Shown: positions 7,121 through 9,281 of the stretch, in pieces
Layout: each line of letters begins with the position of its first letter
Position numbering within the stretch: the first letter of the stretch is position 1
Assembly: GCA_017627115.1 (NCBI GenBank)
Contig: JAGAHK010000411.1
Coordinates: 1 to 9,281, forward strand
Direction of reading: 5' to 3'
DNA from: Bacillota bacterium
GTDB taxonomy: Bacteria > Bacillota > Clostridia > Lachnospirales > CAG-274
DNA length: 9,281 bases
Notes under the pieces: generated by a model
Told to the model about the DNA's origin: nothing
Databases searched by the model: none
The model's input: only the letters and a program-made list of their open reading frames with translations
Program-made: the position numbers and the translations under genes

Positions 7121-7528
7121 ATGGAATGGAACAAATCGCTTTCGGTCGGAGTACCCGAGTTTGATAAAATGCTCCCTGCCGTACTTGAAAATGTAAACGC
7201 ACATGTGCGTATGCTTTCCGCCAGCCGAACAGCAGGCGACTACAAAAAACATATTGATGCTATAAAATCCGAATTTATTGAGCTTTTCACATACCAGGAA
7301 AGCCTTATGGTTATGCAGAAGTATTCACAATATTATCAGCATAAGCATCATCACGAAGTTTTTTTGCAGACTATAGATTCTATTTATGATCAGATAACTG
7401 CCGATTATTTCGGCACTACATATGCACAGGTAGATAATATGATAACAAACTGGCTTATGCAGCACATTTTTATGTATGATAAAATGTGGGGCAAGACCGT
7501 ACAGACAGGCGAAGAACCGAAAAAATGA
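7121..7528 (+). CDS. Hemerythrin-fold protein lacking the second iron site
   Basis: This small cytoplasmic four-helix protein is of the bacteriohemerythrin family, whose members bind O2 or sense oxygen and iron through a di-iron centre. The N-terminus MEWNKSLSVGVPEFD, the HKHHHEVF segment and WLMQHIFMYD give the family away. By alignment to the classic ligand set, H74, H78, H115 and D120 are present (equivalent to H73, H77, H101 and D106). The positions for H25, H54 and E58 are instead L18, L55 and Q59. Thus the three-His iron site and one bridging carboxylate remain, while the O2-binding iron site is lost. Length, 135 residues, is normal and the frame is open, so it is not an obvious pseudogene. 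GGAGGT lies 6 bases before the ATG. It is the last gene of the operon, 26 bases after walK, where a redox, metal or partner-binding role in WalK signalling is conceivable. Function is unknown. Confidence 0.8.
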   Translation: MEWNKSLSVGVPEFDKMLPAVLENVNAHVRMLSASRTAGDYKKHIDAIKSEFIELFTYQESLMVMQKYSQYYQHKHHHEVFLQTIDSIYDQITADYFGTTYAQVDNMITNWLMQHIFMYDKMWGKTVQTGEEPKK

Positions 7529-7531
7529 TAT

Positions 7532-7570
7532 AAAAAATGCGCTGCCGATCACAAAAGCAGCGCATTTTTT
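7532..7570. terminator. Bidirectional intrinsic terminator between convergent genes
   Basis: A perfect 14-bp stem, AAAAAATGCGCTGC (7532-7545) with GCAGCGCATTTTTT (7557-7570), encloses an 11-base loop. The A tract on one side and T tract on the other make it work in both directions. It would end the walR operon from the left and the htrA transcript from the right. Confidence 0.9.
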
Positions 7571-7617
7571 ATTTAGTATGAAATCTGAAACGGACTCATT
7601 ATTTTATTTCAGCTTTT

Positions 7618-8796
7618 TCAGAAAGCTATATTTGATCTTGTCAGTTTAGCGGTCACTGTCACAGTCTCATTATTACGAATAACCGTAACCTTTGCGCTGT
7701 CCCCTACTTTGCACTCTTTAATGCGGTTTATAAGCTGTTCTGAACTGAATATAGGCGTATCGTTAAAAGATGTGATGATATCACCCACTTTTATACCTGC
7801 CTTTTCAGCCGCGCTGCCGCTTTGTACTTCCTCAATAACAACACCTGCCTGCGGAAGTCCGTAAAGCTTTGCGGTTTCTTCTGATACATCATTTACAGTT
7901 ACACCGAGAACAGGTGTACCCTCTGCATTTGTAAGACTCTCAATAATAGGCTTTGCAACATCCGATGCTATGGAATAACCGATACCCTCTACTGTTGACA
8001 TTGCTATTTTAGCGGTATTTATACCTATGACCTGACCTTTGCTGTTTATAAGTGCACCGCCGCTGTTGCCGGGGTTGATGGCTGCATCGGTCTGTATAAC
8101 GGTAAGCTTTCTGCCGTTTATGTTAACATCCTTTGAAAGTGCGCTGACAATACCTGCTGTTGCGGTATTTCCTTGACCGAGAGCATTGCCGATAGCTATT
8201 ACACTCTCACCTACCTGAAGATCCGATGAGCTGCCGAATTGTGCTACCGTAACACCCGTTATTCCGACACTGTTCAATGCTGTTTTGCTTACAGAAATAA
8301 CTGCAAGATCTGCATTTGCATCTTTGCCCACAAGTTCGGCTTCAACAAGGTCGCTCTCCGAAATAGACACCATGACCCTTGTAGCGCCCGAAATAACATG
8401 TGCATTTGTTGCTATATACACATTTTCTTCATCCTCGTGGAAGATAACGCCCGAGCCTGCGCCCTCTGCTTCATAAGTCTGATAAAACCAGCTTTGTGCT
8501 GTTGTTTTTGTGGTTATACAAGCGATCGAAGGTTTAACTCTTTTTATAAGTTCGATAGTATTTTTTGAAGCCTCATCAAGACTTGCCGTTGCAGCGGCAT
8601 TTATAACATTTTCGCTGTTTTCATCCTGCGGTGCACCATCATGCTGTAAAGAACCCGCACTTTCTCTTATGGCTTCTTCTGCTTTAGGGATGATATATCC
8701 CGATGTGAAAGGTACCGTAAAACCTATAACACCGCCAATTACAAGTCCAAGAGCAACACATTTAGCAAATATACCTAATGGATTTTTCTTTTTCAT
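7618..8796 (-). CDS. htrA: HtrA/DegP-like membrane-anchored serine protease with one PDZ domain
   Basis: This is an S1C trypsin-like protease that degrades misfolded proteins at the outer face of the membrane. Seen in order: a short basic N-terminus and one membrane helix (about residues 9-30), a linker (about 31-80), the protease domain with catalytic H133 (TNAHV), D163 (DLAVI) and S245 (GNSGG), and a PDZ domain (about 295-385) that usually binds exposed C-termini. The triad is complete, so it should be active. I chose the ATG at 8796, giving 392 residues, because AAGAGGTG (plus 8803-8810) lies 6 bases upstream. A GTG at 8805 is in frame but overlaps that ribosome site. It lies 28 bases downstream of a second, partly visible HtrA gene and is probably co-transcribed with it. 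HtrA genes commonly sit beside walRK in Bacillota; here they are convergent with the operon. Confidence 0.94.
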   Translation of the reverse strand: MKKKNPLGIFAKCVALGLVIGGVIGFTVPFTSGYIIPKAEEAIRESAGSLQHDGAPQDENSENVINAAATASLDEASKNTIELIKRVKPSIACITTKTTAQSWFYQTYEAEGAGSGVIFHEDEENVYIATNAHVISGATRVMVSISESDLVEAELVGKDANADLAVISVSKTALNSVGITGVTVAQFGSSSDLQVGESVIAIGNALGQGNTATAGIVSALSKDVNINGRKLTVIQTDAAINPGNSGGALINSKGQVIGINTAKIAMSTVEGIGYSIASDVAKPIIESLTNAEGTPVLGVTVNDVSEETAKLYGLPQAGVVIEEVQSGSAAEKAGIKVGDIITSFNDTPIFSSEQLINRIKECKVGDSAKVTVIRNNETVTVTAKLTRSNIAF

Positions 8797-8802
8797 TGTT
8801 TT

Positions 8803-8810
8803 CACCTCTT
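8803..8810 (-). promoter_or_regulatory. Ribosome binding site deciding the htrA start
   Basis: On the minus strand AAGAGGTG is followed by 6 bases and the ATG at 8796. The upstream GTG at 8805 is part of this very site and so is unlikely to be the start. Confidence 0.6.
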
Positions 8811-8824
8811 ATCAAAATCTATTA

Positions 8825-9281
8825 TCAGAATTGTTCGTTAAGGTTTTTAAGAACAGCCTTGATCTGAGTGTTTTCATAACCGTTTCTTATAACATCAAGC
8901 GTTACGGAATCGCCCGATTTATGTTTTGCTATCTCTTTTGTGAGGTCTTCGGAACTCTTTACGGAAACACCGTCTATTGCCGTTATTATATCCGTGCGCT
9001 GGAGACCTGCTTCTTCGGCTGCACTGCCGCTTTCAACCGCTGTCACAAACACGCCGTCCGCATCAATATTATAGCGCATTTTAAAGTTTTCATCTATCGT
9101 ATAAGCAGAGATACCGAGATACGGCTTATCGACCGTACCTGTTTCCATAAGCTGCTTTATAACTTCCTGAGCGGAATTAATAGGTATGGCAAAACCTGTG
9201 CCTTCAACGGAAGAACTGGAATATTTTGCTGTGTTTATACCTATTACCTGACCTGCCGAGTTAACAAGTGCGCCGCCGCTG
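8825..9281 (-). CDS. Second HtrA-like serine protease, C-terminal part only (cut by window edge)
   Basis: Only the last 151 residues are visible. The reading frame stays open to the window edge: the codon at 9278-9280 is the catalytic Ser, followed by GGALVNSAGQVIGINTA and EGTGFAIPI, which is the end of an S1C protease domain. A PDZ domain follows (about the last 100 residues; GVFVTAVESGSAAEEAGL, DIITAIDG), ending in a short NLNEQF tail. The ATG at 9148 lies inside this domain and is not the gene start. The His and Asp of the triad, the membrane anchor and the promoter are outside the window. It resembles its downstream neighbour but differs at many positions, so the two are diverged paralogues, not a recent duplication. 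The 28-base gap suggests one operon. Confidence 0.9.
   Translation of the reverse strand, partial: SGGALVNSAGQVIGINTAKYSSSSVEGTGFAIPINSAQEVIKQLMETGTVDKPYLGISAYTIDENFKMRYNIDADGVFVTAVESGSAAEEAGLQRTDIITAIDGVSVKSSEDLTKEIAKHKSGDSVTLDVIRNGYENTQIKAVLKNLNEQF

Noticed and set aside
8825..9148. Stand-alone 107-residue PDZ protein starting at 9148
   Set aside because: The frame continues upstream without a stop through typical HtrA protease sequence to the window edge, so this is an internal ATG of a larger gene.

Overview
The window looks like a chromosomal housekeeping segment of a low-to-medium GC Gram-positive bacterium, most likely an anaerobic Clostridia member of the Ruminococcaceae/Oscillospiraceae type. 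The grounds are strong AGGAGG-type ribosome binding sites, consensus sigma-A promoters, a DivIVA-family protein, a WalR/WalK-type two-component system and membrane-anchored HtrA proteases. The genus is an inference from style, not something the sequence proves. No tRNA, rRNA, CRISPR array or insertion sequence was seen, and no stretch over 300 bases lacks a gene.

Left block, minus strand (86-2818): a two-gene unit encodes a tRNA adenosine deaminase fused in frame to a HAD-family phosphatase, followed 39 bases on by a DEAD-box RNA helicase with a DbpA-type RNA-binding tail. Both concern RNA modification or remodelling. A divergent promoter region (about 2820-2970) separates this unit from the next gene.

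Middle (2971-4462): a single-gene unit on the plus strand encodes a DivIVA-like coiled-coil protein. Its long acidic, disordered tail carries four near-identical DILSRV motifs at roughly 26-residue spacing. It has an extended -10 promoter in front and an intrinsic terminator behind.

Right block (4513-7570, plus strand): a consensus promoter overlapping a perfect 10-bp inverted repeat drives a WalR-like response regulator, a WalK-like sensor kinase (two membrane segments, HAMP, PAS, HisKA, HATPase) and a small hemerythrin-fold protein. The hemerythrin keeps only one of the two iron sites. A symmetric hairpin then stops transcription from both sides.

Far right (7618-9281, minus strand, convergent): two tandem HtrA-type serine proteases, the upstream one cut by the window edge. 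In Bacillota, walRK loci often end with htrA, so walRK and htrA side by side fits a cell-envelope stress module. Here htrA is on the opposite strand and duplicated, and the usual accessory genes walH, walI and walJ are absent from the visible part, with the degenerate hemerythrin in the place after walK.

The most unusual items are the half-site hemerythrin, the repeat-bearing DivIVA tail, the TadA-HAD fusion, the Gly substitution in the kinase H-box and the dyad at the walR promoter. Nothing in the window is clearly a wholly new system.
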